A stretch of DNA of 64,000 bases from positions 310,001 to 374,000 of the forward strand of contig NZ_KI530754.1 of NCBI RefSeq assembly GCF_000488255.1. The letters are read 5' to 3'. Positions 52,934 through 63,083 of the stretch are shown here, piece by piece. The notes under the pieces are model-generated. The model worked only from the letters and a program-made list of their open reading frames with translations, made no database searches and had not been told where the DNA came from. Origin of the DNA: Acinetobacter indicus CIP 110367 (GTDB lineage: Bacteria; Pseudomonadota; Gammaproteobacteria; Pseudomonadales; Moraxellaceae). Both the position numbers and the translations under genes were made by a program. Every line of letters begins with the position of its first letter. Position 1 is the stretch's first letter.

Positions 52934-55810
52934 ATGTCAGACCATCAGGATGAGCTCATGGAGCAGTATTTGTATGCTGCCCAAATCACCAATACAATCC
53001 GGCTGATGCGCTTCTTTTTGCTGAGCATCCTCATTCTCTGTTTTTATATTTATTTTATTTTTCACTACTCTTTTAATTTTTCAACTTTCGCGTTTAATGC
53101 CTGGTTCCTGCTGAGTGAACTGGGGCTGGCCGGCTGCCTGTTCTTTAATGAAATGCGCTTTAAGCCCGGTCAATACAGTATTCAAATGGCACATCGCTGG
53201 ATCAAGCTGGTATGCCTGCTGGTTGGTATTAGCCTTGGTATTGGCATTGCCCTGCTGTACTATTTCCTGCCGAAGTACAGTCTGGAGATGAGCACCTATC
53301 AGGCCATTATTCTGGCGGCTTTGCTGGTGATTATTAGCCAGACCTTTGCCCTCACCTTTTTAACCCAGCGCCTGAGCTATTTTTCGCTGGTATTTATTCC
53401 GGCCATTGTGCCGTATTTAATTTCCCCACTGTTCTTTAACAGCAACACCGAACCGCTGTTTTATCTGGCCACCAACTTTGCCTTAATCTGTCTGCTGATT
53501 TGTGCCAATACCTCCATGCACATGCATCGCCGGCTATCTAGCGTCTATTTCAAGAATAATCAGCTGAAAAAACAGGCCGAACAGCAAGTGGCCTGGACCG
53601 ACCAGCTATGCCAGCAACTGCAAACGGAAATGAACCGCTCCAAAGACATTGAGCAGCAGTTGCAGTTTAATAACCAGATGCTGGAACAGAAAGTGAAAGA
53701 GCGGACCTTTGATCTGGAGCAAATCCATAAAGCCCTGCAAGATCAACAGGCCAATCTGGTGCTGGCGCATGAAGTGGCCGGGTTAAAACCATGGGATTGG
53801 GACATCAAGCATCGCCTGATTACCCTGACCAATGAACACCAGCAGCTGAAAATGTCCGGCTCCAAAGCCCATCATCACAAACTGCAGCAACTGATTCACC
53901 CGGATGATCTGGCGCATTTTCGTAACACCATGAAGCAGCATCTGCGTGGCCAGACCGACCGCTATGAAGTGACCTACCGGGTACAGCAAAGCAATGGCAA
54001 ATGGGTCTGGGTACATGATGTTGGCCGTGTGATTGAGCGTGACCCCGAAACCCGGCGTCCATTACGCATGGTCGGTATCCGCCGTGACATCCATCAGGAA
54101 AAAACTGATCAGGAACGCCTGAAACTGACCGCCAGCGTACTACAGCAGGCAGCAGAAGGGATTTTTATTCTGAATGAGGACCTGCGTTATATTGAGGTCA
54201 ATCCGTGCTTTGAACAGCTGACCGGCTTTAGTCGCGAGCAGATTATTGGCAAACATCTGTTTGATATTGCCAGCAATTACAAATCACGGCAGCGCAGTAT
54301 GCACAATGCCATTGTCAAGCAACTGCTCAAAGAAGGCGAATATGATGGCGAAATGGATGAAAAATACCTGTCGGGCAAAGAGCTGACCATCCGCCTGCAC
54401 ATGAATACCGTCAGCAATGAGCAGAACCGCTCTACCCATTATGTCGGGATTGTCTCGGATTTAACCGAGCGCCGCCGGCAGGAACAGCGCCTGTCCTATC
54501 TGGAAAATTATGACACGCTGACCGATCTGCCTAACCGGTTTTATTATAACTATCAGCTGCATCAGTATCTGGTGTCCCATCAGGATTCGATTAAACAACT
54601 GGCGGTGATTCGTCTGAACATCGACCGGTTCCGGGTGCTGAATGAATATTTAAGCCATAATGGCGGCGATGAACTGCTAAGACAGGTGGCACAGCGTTTA
54701 CGCCTCATTAATGCCGAAGCGCTGTTGGTGGCGCATTTAAATGGCGATGACTTTGCCATTATTTATGAGCTGTCACATATTCGCCCATCGGTGCAGCAGC
54801 ATTGCGAACGTATTACCAAAGCCTTCTCGGCGCCGTTTAATATCCAGGGTCAGGACCATATTATTACCCTGTCGATGGGCGTGTCTTTATATCCTGAACA
54901 TGGCCGGCAGCTGGATTATTTAAACAACTGTGCCGAACAGGCGCTGTCGGAAGCCAAGCGTCTGGGTGGCAATACCACCAAATACTATTCGCTGGAAACC
55001 ACCAAGCTGTTAGAGCAGGACGTGCACATTGAGCGCGATTTACGTCAGGCCATTAAAAATGATGAACTGATCGTCTATTACCAGCCAAAAATCAATTTCC
55101 ATGATCAGCAGGTCTCCGGTTTTGAAGCCTTGGTACGCTGGAACCATCCGGAAAAAGGCCTGATTCCACCCGGCTTATTTATTCCAATTGCCGAGCAAAC
55201 CAGCCTGATTTCAGAGATTGGCCATATCGTAATTCAGCAAACCGCCAAGCAGATTCGGGACTGGCAGGCACTGGGCTTTGATAACATCCGGGTTTCGGTC
55301 AATATTGTGGCGCAGCAGCTACAACGCGGACATTTGCTGGAAGATATTGATGAGGCGCTCAATACCTATCATATTTCCGGTGAAAGCCTGGAACTGGAAA
55401 TTACTGAATCGTCGTTGCTGGAAAATACCGACGAGGTCAAATATATTCTGGAAGAAATCAAGAAGCGCCATATTCATATTTCGCTGGATGATTTTGGTAC
55501 CGGTTATTCTTCCCTCTCTTACTTAACCGATTTTCCTATAGATGTTTTAAAGATCGACCGCAGCTTTGTGTCCAAGATTGGCCACAGCAAGCAGGAAGCC
55601 ATTGTCAGTGCCATGATTGCCATGGGCAAAGCCATGGGCATGACCATTGTCGCTGAAGGTATTGAAACTGAACATCAACTTCAGTACCTCAGAAAGCTCG
55701 ATTGCGACATCGCCCAGGGCTTTTTATTCTCCAAACCGCTGCCACAACAGGATGCGACCCGCTTCCTGAGTGAAAAAATGCAGACACCACTTATTGTTAG
55801 TGAATCTTAA
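52934..55810 (+). CDS. Membrane PAS-GGDEF-EAL protein; GGDEF degenerate, EAL intact
   Basis: 958 residues. About six N-terminal membrane helices (22-200), a coiled coil (about 207-270), two PAS/PAC sensors (about 275-390 and 395-515), a GGDEF-like domain (about 525-690) and an EAL domain (about 700-950). The cyclase motif reads NGDDF at 603-607 instead of GGDEF, so cyclase activity is doubtful. The EAL domain keeps E731 (FEALVRW), VNIVAQQL, LEITESSLLE, LDDFGTGYSSL, KIDRSFV and VAEGIETEHQL. It is therefore probably a c-di-GMP phosphodiesterase with a sensory or GTP-binding GGDEF relic. Single gene. Confidence 0.92.
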   Translation: MSDHQDELMEQYLYAAQITNTIRLMRFFLLSILILCFYIYFIFHYSFNFSTFAFNAWFLLSELGLAGCLFFNEMRFKPGQYSIQMAHRWIKLVCLLVGISLGIGIALLYYFLPKYSLEMSTYQAIILAALLVIISQTFALTFLTQRLSYFSLVFIPAIVPYLISPLFFNSNTEPLFYLATNFALICLLICANTSMHMHRRLSSVYFKNNQLKKQAEQQVAWTDQLCQQLQTEMNRSKDIEQQLQFNNQMLEQKVKERTFDLEQIHKALQDQQANLVLAHEVAGLKPWDWDIKHRLITLTNEHQQLKMSGSKAHHHKLQQLIHPDDLAHFRNTMKQHLRGQTDRYEVTYRVQQSNGKWVWVHDVGRVIERDPETRRPLRMVGIRRDIHQEKTDQERLKLTASVLQQAAEGIFILNEDLRYIEVNPCFEQLTGFSREQIIGKHLFDIASNYKSRQRSMHNAIVKQLLKEGEYDGEMDEKYLSGKELTIRLHMNTVSNEQNRSTHYVGIVSDLTERRRQEQRLSYLENYDTLTDLPNRFYYNYQLHQYLVSHQDSIKQLAVIRLNIDRFRVLNEYLSHNGGDELLRQVAQRLRLINAEALLVAHLNGDDFAIIYELSHIRPSVQQHCERITKAFSAPFNIQGQDHIITLSMGVSLYPEHGRQLDYLNNCAEQALSEAKRLGGNTTKYYSLETTKLLEQDVHIERDLRQAIKNDELIVYYQPKINFHDQQVSGFEALVRWNHPEKGLIPPGLFIPIAEQTSLISEIGHIVIQQTAKQIRDWQALGFDNIRVSVNIVAQQLQRGHLLEDIDEALNTYHISGESLELEITESSLLENTDEVKYILEEIKKRHIHISLDDFGTGYSSLSYLTDFPIDVLKIDRSFVSKIGHSKQEAIVSAMIAMGKAMGMTIVAEGIETEHQLQYLRKLDCDIAQGFLFSKPLPQQDATRFLSEKMQTPLIVSES

Positions 55811-55945
55811 TCTATAGCTTAAACTTCTAAGTTTGTTCTAAAAATGCGCAGCTTTGACTGTGCTTAGTGCGTAAGTAATGGTATATTCGAGCAGATTTAG
55901 CACAAACCGCCAGCATCGCTGGACACAGTAACATACGAGATTCAG

Positions 55946-58225
55946 ATGGACGATCAATCATTAAAACAGCAGGCTTTGTATTATCACGAATTTCCTACTC
56001 CAGGTAAAATCAGCGTTACCCCAAGTAAGCAGCTGGTCAACCAACGTGACTTAGCGCTTGCATACTCACCTGGTGTCGCGGCACCATGTTTAGAGATTGA
56101 GCGAGATCCTTCTACTGCAGCACTGTATACAGCACGTGGCAACCTGGTTGCCGTGGTGAGTAACGGTACCGCTGTACTAGGTTTAGGGAACATCGGTCCT
56201 TTAGCGTCTAAACCGGTTATGGAAGGTAAAGGCGTTCTGTTCAAGAAATTCGCCGGCGTCGATGTATTTGACATCGAAATCGCTGAAAATGATCCAGACA
56301 AAATCGTTGATATCGTTGCTGCACTCGAACCAACCTTTGGTGGGATTAACCTTGAAGACATCAAGGCACCAGAATGCTTCTACATCGAGCAAAAACTGCG
56401 TGAACGCATGAACATTCCGGTGTTCCATGATGACCAGCATGGTACTTCAATTATCGTCGGTTCTGCGCTGCTGAATGCGCTACAGCTGAATGGCAAAAAT
56501 ATTGCCGAAATCAAGATTGTGGCTTCAGGTGCCGGTGCTGCTGCCCTGTCGTGCCTGGATCTGCTTTGTGCCCTGGGTGCGAAAAAAGAAAATATTATTG
56601 TGGCGGACTCGCGCGGTCTATTGACCACTAAACGTGAAGGTCTGGACGAGTCGAAAAAACGATACGTACAGGATATTGAAGCGACCCAACTGGCCGATGT
56701 GATTGCCGGTGCCGATATGTTCCTCGGTCTCTCTGCTGCCGGTATTCTGACCAAAGAAATGGTCAAGCAGATGGCGGCTAATCCAATCATCTTCGCTCTG
56801 GCTAACCCGGACCCGGAAATTCTGCCTGAACATGCCCACGAAGTACGTGATGATGTAATTATGGCAACCGGCCGTTCCGACTATCCGAACCAGGTGAATA
56901 ACGCGCTGTGCTTCCCGTACATCTTCCGTGGTGCGCTGGATGTGGGTGCAACCACCATTAACGAAGAAATGAAAATTGCCTGCGTACACGCGATTGCACG
57001 TATGGCACACGTAGAAGCAGATGCGGCATCCTATGGTGAAAAATCTGCTTCATTTGGTCGTGACTATTTAATTCCACGTCCGCTTGATCAGCTTCTGATT
57101 CTTGAAATTGCTCCTGCGGTCGCCAAAGCAGCGATGGATTCAGGTGTGGCAACACGTCCAATTCAGGACTTCTCGGCTTATCATCAACGTCTGTCAGAGT
57201 TTGTATATAACTCTGCGTTTATGATGAAACCAATTTTTGCACAGGCGAAAACCGATCCGAAACGCATTGCCTATGCAGAAGGTGAAGACTTACGCGTTTT
57301 ACGTGCAGTACAAATTGCAGTGGACGAAGGTCTGGCGCAACCGATTCTGGTGGGTCGTACTGCGGTTATTGAAGCGAATATCAAGAAACTGGGCTTACGT
57401 CTGGAACATGGTGTGAATATCACTATTGTTGACCAGGAGAAAAACCCGGATTACGAAAAATTCGCCGATGATTACTACAGCATCATGCAGCGTAAAGGTG
57501 TAACGCCTGAATATGCGCAGCGTGAAGCACGTCGCCGCTCGACCTTAATTGCCGCAATGCTGGTGAAACACGGTCTGGCTGACGGTATGTTATGTGGTAC
57601 TTATTCAAGCTACGACATTCACTTAGACTTCGTTAGCAATATCATTGGTCTGAAAGAAGGTCACAATACTTTCTTCACCTTGAATGCACTGATGCTGGAA
57701 GATCGTAACCTGTTTATTGCCGACACTTACATCAACCGTAATCCAACCGCTGAACAGCTGGCGGAAATGACCATTCTGGCGGCTGAAGAAGTACGCCGTT
57801 TTGGTGTAACACCACGTATTGCCCTGCTGTCGCATTCAAGCTTTGGTTCAGACCAGAACGATGCCAGCGCGCAAAAAATGCGTAAAGTGTTTGATATTCT
57901 GTCTGAGATTGCACCAGAACTTGAAGTGGAAGGTGAAATGCATGGTGATGCAGCACTGGATGAAAATATTCGCCATTTCGCATTCCCGAACTCACGCTTC
58001 AAAGGTTCAGCTAACCTGCTGATTATGCCGAACCTGGATGCAGCCAATATTTCGTTTAACCTGCTGAAATCGACTTCAGGCAGCAACGTGACCATTGGTC
58101 CAATCTTGCTGGGCGCAGCGAAACCGGTACATATTTTAACGCCAACAGCGACCACCCGTCGTGTGGTGAATATGACTGCGTTAACCGTGGCAGAAATTCA
58201 GCAAGCGGAACAAGACGCGCTATAA
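55946..58225 (+). CDS. maeB: NADP-dependent malic enzyme with phosphotransacetylase-like domain
   Basis: 759 residues. The malic enzyme part (about 1-420) has [60 protein letters not shown] and [20 protein letters not shown]. The C-terminal part (about 425-755) is phosphotransacetylase-like: [17 protein letters not shown], and [14 protein letters not shown], usually regulatory (acetyl-CoA) rather than catalytic. It decarboxylates malate to pyruvate, making NADPH. Confidence 0.95.
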   Translation: MDDQSLKQQALYYHEFPTPGKISVTPSKQLVNQRDLALAYSPGVAAPCLEIERDPSTAALYTARGNLVAVVSNGTAVLGLGNIGPLASKPVMEGKGVLFKKFAGVDVFDIEIAENDPDKIVDIVAALEPTFGGINLEDIKAPECFYIEQKLRERMNIPVFHDDQHGTSIIVGSALLNALQLNGKNIAEIKIVASGAGAAALSCLDLLCALGAKKENIIVADSRGLLTTKREGLDESKKRYVQDIEATQLADVIAGADMFLGLSAAGILTKEMVKQMAANPIIFALANPDPEILPEHAHEVRDDVIMATGRSDYPNQVNNALCFPYIFRGALDVGATTINEEMKIACVHAIARMAHVEADAASYGEKSASFGRDYLIPRPLDQLLILEIAPAVAKAAMDSGVATRPIQDFSAYHQRLSEFVYNSAFMMKPIFAQAKTDPKRIAYAEGEDLRVLRAVQIAVDEGLAQPILVGRTAVIEANIKKLGLRLEHGVNITIVDQEKNPDYEKFADDYYSIMQRKGVTPEYAQREARRRSTLIAAMLVKHGLADGMLCGTYSSYDIHLDFVSNIIGLKEGHNTFFTLNALMLEDRNLFIADTYINRNPTAEQLAEMTILAAEEVRRFGVTPRIALLSHSSFGSDQNDASAQKMRKVFDILSEIAPELEVEGEMHGDAALDENIRHFAFPNSRFKGSANLLIMPNLDAANISFNLLKSTSGSNVTIGPILLGAAKPVHILTPTATTRRVVNMTALTVAEIQQAEQDAL

Positions 58226-58230
58226 AAACT

Positions 58231-58257
58231 GAATGCCGAGTGAAAAGCTCGGCATTC
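58231..58257 (+). other. First hairpin behind maeB
   Basis: A perfect 10-bp stem GAATGCCGAG with CTCGGCATTC, 7-base loop, no T run: a likely 3'-end stabiliser. Confidence 0.6.
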
Positions 58258-58261
58258 TGAC

Positions 58262-58290
58262 TTGAGAAAACCTCTATTCTGTTGCATGAT
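58262..58290 (+). promoter_or_regulatory. Candidate cca promoter inside the maeB terminator
   Basis: TTGAGA (58262-58267) and CATGAT (58285-58290) with a 17-base spacer. Predicted start near 58297 is just ahead of the 3' arm of the terminator stem, so the cca mRNA would lack the 5' arm and leave its AGAGG ribosome site free. Confidence 0.5.
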
Positions 58291-58313
58291 GACCTCAAGA
58301 ATAGAGGTTTTTT
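58267..58313 (+). terminator. maeB terminator whose 3' arm contains the cca ribosome site
   Basis: A 14-bp perfect stem (58267-58280 with 58298-58311), 17-base loop, ending in TTTTTT. The AGAGG in the 3' arm lies seven bases before the cca ATG at 58315. Confidence 0.88.
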
Positions 58314-58314
58314 C

Positions 58315-59547
58315 ATGCAAGTTTATTTAGTAGGCGGTGCGGTGCGAGATCATTTGCTGGGGCACCCCTATCACGAAAAAGATTATGTGGTTGTCGGGGC
58401 AACACCTGAACAGCTTCTGGCCCAAGGCTATCAGCCCGTGGGCAAAGACTTCCCTGTGTTTTTACATCCTGAATCAAAAGAAGAATATGCACTGGCCCGT
58501 ACCGAACGTAAAGCCGGTCAGGGCTATCATGGTTTCGAGTTTTATACTGCACCCAATGTCACGCTGGAAGAAGATTTAATCCGTCGTGACCTGACCATTA
58601 ATGCCATGGCCATGGATGAAAACGGCCAGGTCTATGATCCTTATGGTGGACAGCAGGATCTGGCGCAAAAAGTGCTGCGTCATGTTTCCGACGCCTTTGT
58701 TGAAGACCCATTACGTGTACTCAGAATTGCCCGTTTTGCTGCGCGTTATAAAGCGCTGGGCTTTCGTGTGGCCGATGACACCCTGACCCTGATGCGCACG
58801 CTGGCAGCATCTGGCGAGCTGGATACCTTAACCCCGGAACGGGTCTGGAAAGAAACTGCACGCGCCTTGCAGGAAGATCATGCCGATGAATACTTTGAAG
58901 TGCTGCGTCGCTGCGGTGCCTTAAAAGCCTTGTTCCCGGAAATTGATGCCCTGTTTGGGATTCCACAGCGCCCGGAATATCATCCGGAAATTGACTGCGG
59001 CGTGCATACCTTAATGTCCCTGCAACAGGCCTGCCGCCAGAATTACAGTCTGGATGTGCGTTTTGCCGTGTTGGTACATGACTTGGGCAAAGCCCTGACC
59101 CCGGCCAATGAATTACCGCGTCATATCATGCATGAAGAGCGTGGCATTCAGCCGGTTACTGACCTGTGTGACCGCCTGAAAGTGCCGACCTATACCAAAC
59201 AGCTGGCACTGGCGGTGTGCAAGGAACATTTAAAATGCCATCAAGCCCTAACCTTGAAACCGGGCACCTTATGGCGTCTGTTACAGCGTCTGGATGTATT
59301 GCGTCGTCCGGAACGAGTAGAAGCCTTTGTTCAGGCCTGTGAATGTGATTCGCGTGGCCGCTTAGGCATGGAAGATCGGGACTATCCGCAGGCCAATTAT
59401 GTGCTAAAAGCCATGCAGGTGGTGCGCGGCATTAAAGCACAGGATTTACCGCCTGAGATTAAAGGCCCGGATATTGGTGAAATGCTGATTCAGCGCCGTA
59501 TTAAAGCCATTGAAGTGCTGAAAGCAGAATATACCGCCGCAAGCTAA
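58315..59547 (+). CDS. cca: Multifunctional CCA tRNA nucleotidyltransferase
   Basis: 410 residues from ATG 58315, the conserved MQVYLVGGAVRDHLLG start; the frame opens 11 codons earlier within the terminator. Class II nucleotidyltransferase with DYVVVGATPEQLL, RRDLTINAMAMDENGQVYDP and RVLRIARFAARYKALGF. The HD domain (LVHDLGKALTP, with HIMHEERG) gives phosphodiesterase/phosphatase activities of the E. coli-type enzyme. It adds or repairs the 3' CCA of tRNAs. Confidence 0.94.
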   Translation: MQVYLVGGAVRDHLLGHPYHEKDYVVVGATPEQLLAQGYQPVGKDFPVFLHPESKEEYALARTERKAGQGYHGFEFYTAPNVTLEEDLIRRDLTINAMAMDENGQVYDPYGGQQDLAQKVLRHVSDAFVEDPLRVLRIARFAARYKALGFRVADDTLTLMRTLAASGELDTLTPERVWKETARALQEDHADEYFEVLRRCGALKALFPEIDALFGIPQRPEYHPEIDCGVHTLMSLQQACRQNYSLDVRFAVLVHDLGKALTPANELPRHIMHEERGIQPVTDLCDRLKVPTYTKQLALAVCKEHLKCHQALTLKPGTLWRLLQRLDVLRRPERVEAFVQACECDSRGRLGMEDRDYPQANYVLKAMQVVRGIKAQDLPPEIKGPDIGEMLIQRRIKAIEVLKAEYTAAS

Positions 59548-59563
59548 AATTGAGTCATAAAAT

Positions 59564-59596
59564 TAAAAATACCCGTGTCGTACCCGGGTATTTTTG
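59564..59596. terminator. Bidirectional terminator between cca and epmA
   Basis: AAAAATACCCG and CGGGTATTTTT with a 9-base loop; serves cca (17 bases after its stop) and could also serve epmA on the minus strand. Confidence 0.88.
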
Positions 59597-59644
59597 TTGA
59601 TCAGGGATGAATCATCCCCCTGTGCTGATCTGGATGAAGCCGCC

Positions 59645-60619
59645 TTAAGACCGTTCGGCCGGAAAAGTAATTACCTGTTCCAAACGCATCTGCTGGGTGG
59701 CAACCATCAATAAACGGTCAATACCGAGCGCAATACCTGAACATGGCGGCATCTGAGGCAAGGCACTGAGCAGATATTCATCAAGTGGCATCACATGCAA
59801 GCCCAGTTTTTCCCGCTCCTGATTGTCGGCTTCAAAACGGCCACGGAGCACCTCGGCATCAGCCAGTTCATCATAGGCATTGGCCAGTTCCAGCCCTTCA
59901 ATGTACAGCTCAAAACGGGCGGCAACCAGTTCGCCATCTTCATCGACACGAGTTTTGGCCAGTGAGGCCAGTTCCGGCGGGAAATCAGTCAGGAATACCG
60001 GCGTATCAAAGCCCAGACTAGGCTCAACCATATGCGAGAACAACAGGTCGATATAGCCCAGACGATCATCACCTAAATCGAGGCTTAGCCCGACACGCTG
60101 ACAGCAGGCTTTCAGTTCCTGCAATGTCGCTTGCAGCGGATTCAGATCCAGCCGATCCATAAAAGCATGTTTATAACTCAGTACCGTTGGACGTACTTCA
60201 CCAAAACGCTGTGCCAAGGTCAGATTGAGTAAATCGGTGACTTCAAACATCAGCTCTTTCAGGCTAAAACCCGGGCGATACCATTCCAGCATGGTAAATT
60301 CGCTATTGTGTTTGCGGCCATGCTCATCATCACGAAACACCTTGCAGATCTGGTAAATCGGGCCACTGCCACTGGCCAGCAGGCGTTTCATGGCAAATTC
60401 AGGCGAAGTTTGCAGATAATGCGTCTGCTGCTGGCCCAATACATGACGCTTGGCCTGTACCGAGCTTAAATGTACATCGGTGACACCGGCCTGCGACAAA
60501 ATAGGCGTTTCCACTTCCAGCACTTCGCGCTCAGCAAAAAACTGGCGAATCTGGGCGTACATCTTGGCGCGGGCGCGCATAGCCTCAAGACTACAGGTCG
60601 GCTGATAGTTCAGGCTCAT
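59645..60619 (-). CDS. epmA: EF-P lysine lysyltransferase EpmA (PoxA/GenX)
   Basis: 324 residues from the ATG at 60619, whose ATGA overlaps the pdxB stop. Class II aminoacyl-tRNA synthetase core resembling LysRS without the anticodon domain: VLEVETPILSQAGVTDVHL, LQTSPEFAMKRLLASGSGPI, VFRDDEHGRKHNSEFTMLEW and the motif 3 SGIALGIDRLLMVAT. EpmA attaches beta-lysine to elongation factor P. epmB and efp are not in this window. Confidence 0.93.
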   Translation of the reverse strand: MSLNYQPTCSLEAMRARAKMYAQIRQFFAEREVLEVETPILSQAGVTDVHLSSVQAKRHVLGQQQTHYLQTSPEFAMKRLLASGSGPIYQICKVFRDDEHGRKHNSEFTMLEWYRPGFSLKELMFEVTDLLNLTLAQRFGEVRPTVLSYKHAFMDRLDLNPLQATLQELKACCQRVGLSLDLGDDRLGYIDLLFSHMVEPSLGFDTPVFLTDFPPELASLAKTRVDEDGELVAARFELYIEGLELANAYDELADAEVLRGRFEADNQEREKLGLHVMPLDEYLLSALPQMPPCSGIALGIDRLLMVATQQMRLEQVITFPAERS

Positions 60620-61683
60620 GCGGCTGGCCCTCCATGCGCAGCCCATTCACGGCGCAGCGGATAAGTCTTGCGTAAATGGTCAAAGGCCTGCTGATCGACC
60701 TTGCCGTCTTTTAAGCAGGCACGTAATTTGGCGTCATCGGCGGCAATATCATACATCTGTGGCAGATGCTGTTGCAGTGCGGCTTTTAACGGCTGACCAC
60801 TAAAATAATCGCTGCACGGCGGCAACTGGTTTTCAAAGCGTTTATGTGCCACTTGCCCAAAGACTTCACAAAAAGCGGCATAAATCATTTGTGTGCCGCG
60901 GGCTTTGCCTTCCAGACTGTAACCGGCAATATGCGGCGTTACCAACGTGACCAGATGTAATAATTCGGCAGAAATTTCCGGTTCATGCTCAAATACATCC
61001 AGCACCACCGCACGCCCGGTCTGCTGGATATCGGTCATTAATGCCTGCTCTGCCACCACCGGACCACGCGCTGAGTTAATTAAAATTGCATCCGGCTTCA
61101 TCTGGGCCAGGGTTTCGGCATTGAACAGATGATAGGTCGGATACGGACCGGTTTTGGTCAGCGGCACATGAATCGAAATGGCATCGGCCTGAGCCAATAC
61201 GTCTGCCAATGCCAGTTGCTGCACACTTTCACGTTGCACCAAAGGATCATAAGCCACCACTTTCCAGCCCAGCAGTTCCGCCATTACCGCCAGACGCGAA
61301 CCGACATTGCCCAGTCCGATAATGCCCAGACAGAACTGCTGGCCTGCTTCCAGTAAGGCTGGACGCACATGCAGTAAGGCGGTAATCACATATTCGGCAA
61401 CCGCCTGTGCATTACAGCCGGCGGCATTGGACCAGCGAATCTGCTGCTGTTCCAGCGCGGCAATATCCAGATGATCGGTACCAATGGTGGCACTGCCCAC
61501 AAAACGCAGCTTGCTGTGCTGGATCAGTTCGGCATTGACCTTGGTTACCGAGCGCACCAGTAAGGCTTCGGTATCATGCAGGTCCTGCGCAGTTAAGGTC
61601 CGGCCCGGACGATGGGAGATTTCACCAAACTCGGCAAAAAAATAATCGGTAAAGGCCAGATTTTCATCGGCAATAATTTTCAT
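60616..61683 (-). CDS. pdxB: Erythronate-4-phosphate dehydrogenase
   Basis: 355 residues from ATG 61683. D-2-hydroxyacid dehydrogenase family: NAD motif LGIIGLGNVGSRLAVMAELL, LLVRSVTKVN, ISIHVPLTKTGPYPTYHLF, INSARGPVVAEQAL and VLDVFEHEPEI, with a C-terminal PdxB dimerisation domain (YDIAADDAKLRACL). It acts in pyridoxal phosphate synthesis. The ATGA overlap with epmA implies coupling. Confidence 0.94.
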   Translation of the reverse strand: MKIIADENLAFTDYFFAEFGEISHRPGRTLTAQDLHDTEALLVRSVTKVNAELIQHSKLRFVGSATIGTDHLDIAALEQQQIRWSNAAGCNAQAVAEYVITALLHVRPALLEAGQQFCLGIIGLGNVGSRLAVMAELLGWKVVAYDPLVQRESVQQLALADVLAQADAISIHVPLTKTGPYPTYHLFNAETLAQMKPDAILINSARGPVVAEQALMTDIQQTGRAVVLDVFEHEPEISAELLHLVTLVTPHIAGYSLEGKARGTQMIYAAFCEVFGQVAHKRFENQLPPCSDYFSGQPLKAALQQHLPQMYDIAADDAKLRACLKDGKVDQQAFDHLRKTYPLRREWAAHGGPAA

Positions 61684-61916
61684 AAGGCAATCCAATGCTT
61701 TGATCTGTCCATGATAACGCCTGAAGGCCCTGCGGATGAAGCGCTATTGCAGTAAATACACTGAATATTAACCGCAGCAAAGCCGGCCCATCAGGCTTCA
61801 CCCAAATACAACTTGCCGAAGCCGAATAAAACAATATATATTTTTATAATATGTTATAGTCAAGGCCAGTCTTAATCTTCTCCCCCGTTTATTTTTAACC
61901 AATGAAGGGCCTGCAT

Positions 61917-62549
61917 ATGACACCTCGCTTTAGCAATCCATGGGATGAACGCTACCACAGCACCGATCATTTATATGGCGAAGCGGCCAACGTTTTTATT
62001 CAGCAGATGGCCCAGCAGTTAGCGATTTCTGGCGCTACGCTGGGCATTGCTGAAGGTGAAGGCCGTAACCTGATTTATCTGGCCGAGCGCGCCCGTGAAC
62101 AGCAACTGCCGTTTGCCGGACTACTCTGGGATTATTCGACTGTTGCGCTTGAAAAAGCCCAAAAACATGCCCAGGCCAAACAGCTGACCTTGGACACCGC
62201 TGCGGTGGATTTAATTCAGGTAGAATGGCCGGAAAACCAGTTTCAGCATGCGATTTGCGTGTTTGGTCATGTCAATCAGCCGACCCAGAAGAAATTACTG
62301 CACGGCGTGCGTCATAGCCTGAAATCCGGTGGCTGGTTCATTGGCGAGGTCTATTCCAAAGCACAACTGGCCTATGCCACCGGTGGCCCGGGCAATCCTG
62401 ACATGCTGTATGATCCACGTGATTTTCTAGAGATCTTCCAGCAAGATCATCTGCTGCATTTCTTTGTCGGTGAAGTGGAACGTCATGAAGGACAGCTGCA
62501 TCAGGGGAAGTCGCATGTGATTCAGTTTGCCATTCAAATCCGTAAATAA
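61917..62549 (+). CDS. Class I SAM-dependent methyltransferase (TehB-like)
   Basis: 210 residues from ATG 61917 (AAGGGCC upstream); an ATG at 61902 is possible. MNPW-like start NPWDERYHSTDHLYGEAANV, motif I variant LGIAEGEGRNLIYLAERA, then HAICVFGHVNQPTQKKLLHG and LKSGGWFIGEVYSKAQL. Resembles small methyltransferases that modify tellurite or thiols, but the substrate is unknown. Stand-alone. Confidence 0.85.
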   Translation: MTPRFSNPWDERYHSTDHLYGEAANVFIQQMAQQLAISGATLGIAEGEGRNLIYLAERAREQQLPFAGLLWDYSTVALEKAQKHAQAKQLTLDTAAVDLIQVEWPENQFQHAICVFGHVNQPTQKKLLHGVRHSLKSGGWFIGEVYSKAQLAYATGGPGNPDMLYDPRDFLEIFQQDHLLHFFVGEVERHEGQLHQGKSHVIQFAIQIRK

Positions 62550-62552
62550 AGC

Positions 62553-62591
62553 ATAAAAAAGGAGGATGAATCTGCATTGATTCATCCTCCT
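62553..62591 (-). terminator. Terminator of copA-cueR
   Basis: AGGAGGATGAATC (62560-62572) pairs perfectly with GATTCATCCTCCT (62579-62591); on the minus strand TTTTTTATG follows, 28 bases past the cueR stop. Confidence 0.92.
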
Positions 62592-62618
62592 GCAATTCGA
62601 TTCCTGCTGCTTACTGGC

Positions 62619-63026
62619 TTATCCGCCTTTTTCAATCTGGTCCAAAATGGCACATTCCGCGCTGTGATTGCCCTGACAATGCTGCGCAGATTGCTGCAAC
62701 AAATTGACCATGTCCTGTAAACGCTGGATTTTCTGGTTCAGCTCATCAATATGTTTTAAGGTCAGCGCTTTCACTTCTGCACTCTGGCGGCCGCTATTTT
62801 TCCACAGCGAAATCAGTTCTTTCATTTGCTCGGTAGAAAAGCCCAGCTCGCGGGCATGACGAATAAAATTCAGGGTTTTTAAATCCTGCTCGGAATAGAC
62901 CCGATAACCGGCAGCACTGCGCTGGGCAGCCGTGAGCAGGCCGATACTTTCATAATAACGGATCATTTTGGCAGAGATGCCCGACTGCTTTGCGGCTTGA
63001 CCAATATTCACATGCTTCTCGCTCAA
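62619..63026 (-). CDS. cueR: CueR, copper-responsive MerR-family regulator
   Basis: 135 residues. Helix-turn-helix VNIGQAAKQSGISAKMIRYY, wing AAGYRVYSEQDLKTL, dimer helix (about 80-110), and the Cu(I) pair HCQGNHSAECAIL with eight positions between cysteines, as in CueR C112/C120. It lies 58 bases downstream of copA on the same strand, so the sensor is co-transcribed with the pump. Confidence 0.93.
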   Translation of the reverse strand: MSEKHVNIGQAAKQSGISAKMIRYYESIGLLTAAQRSAAGYRVYSEQDLKTLNFIRHARELGFSTEQMKELISLWKNSGRQSAEVKALTLKHIDELNQKIQRLQDMVNLLQQSAQHCQGNHSAECAILDQIEKGG

Positions 63027-63083
63027 TACGGCGGTTTAAGACCTGCCTCCGATCTTAAACCGAAAATGTCCTGACGCCAACGG

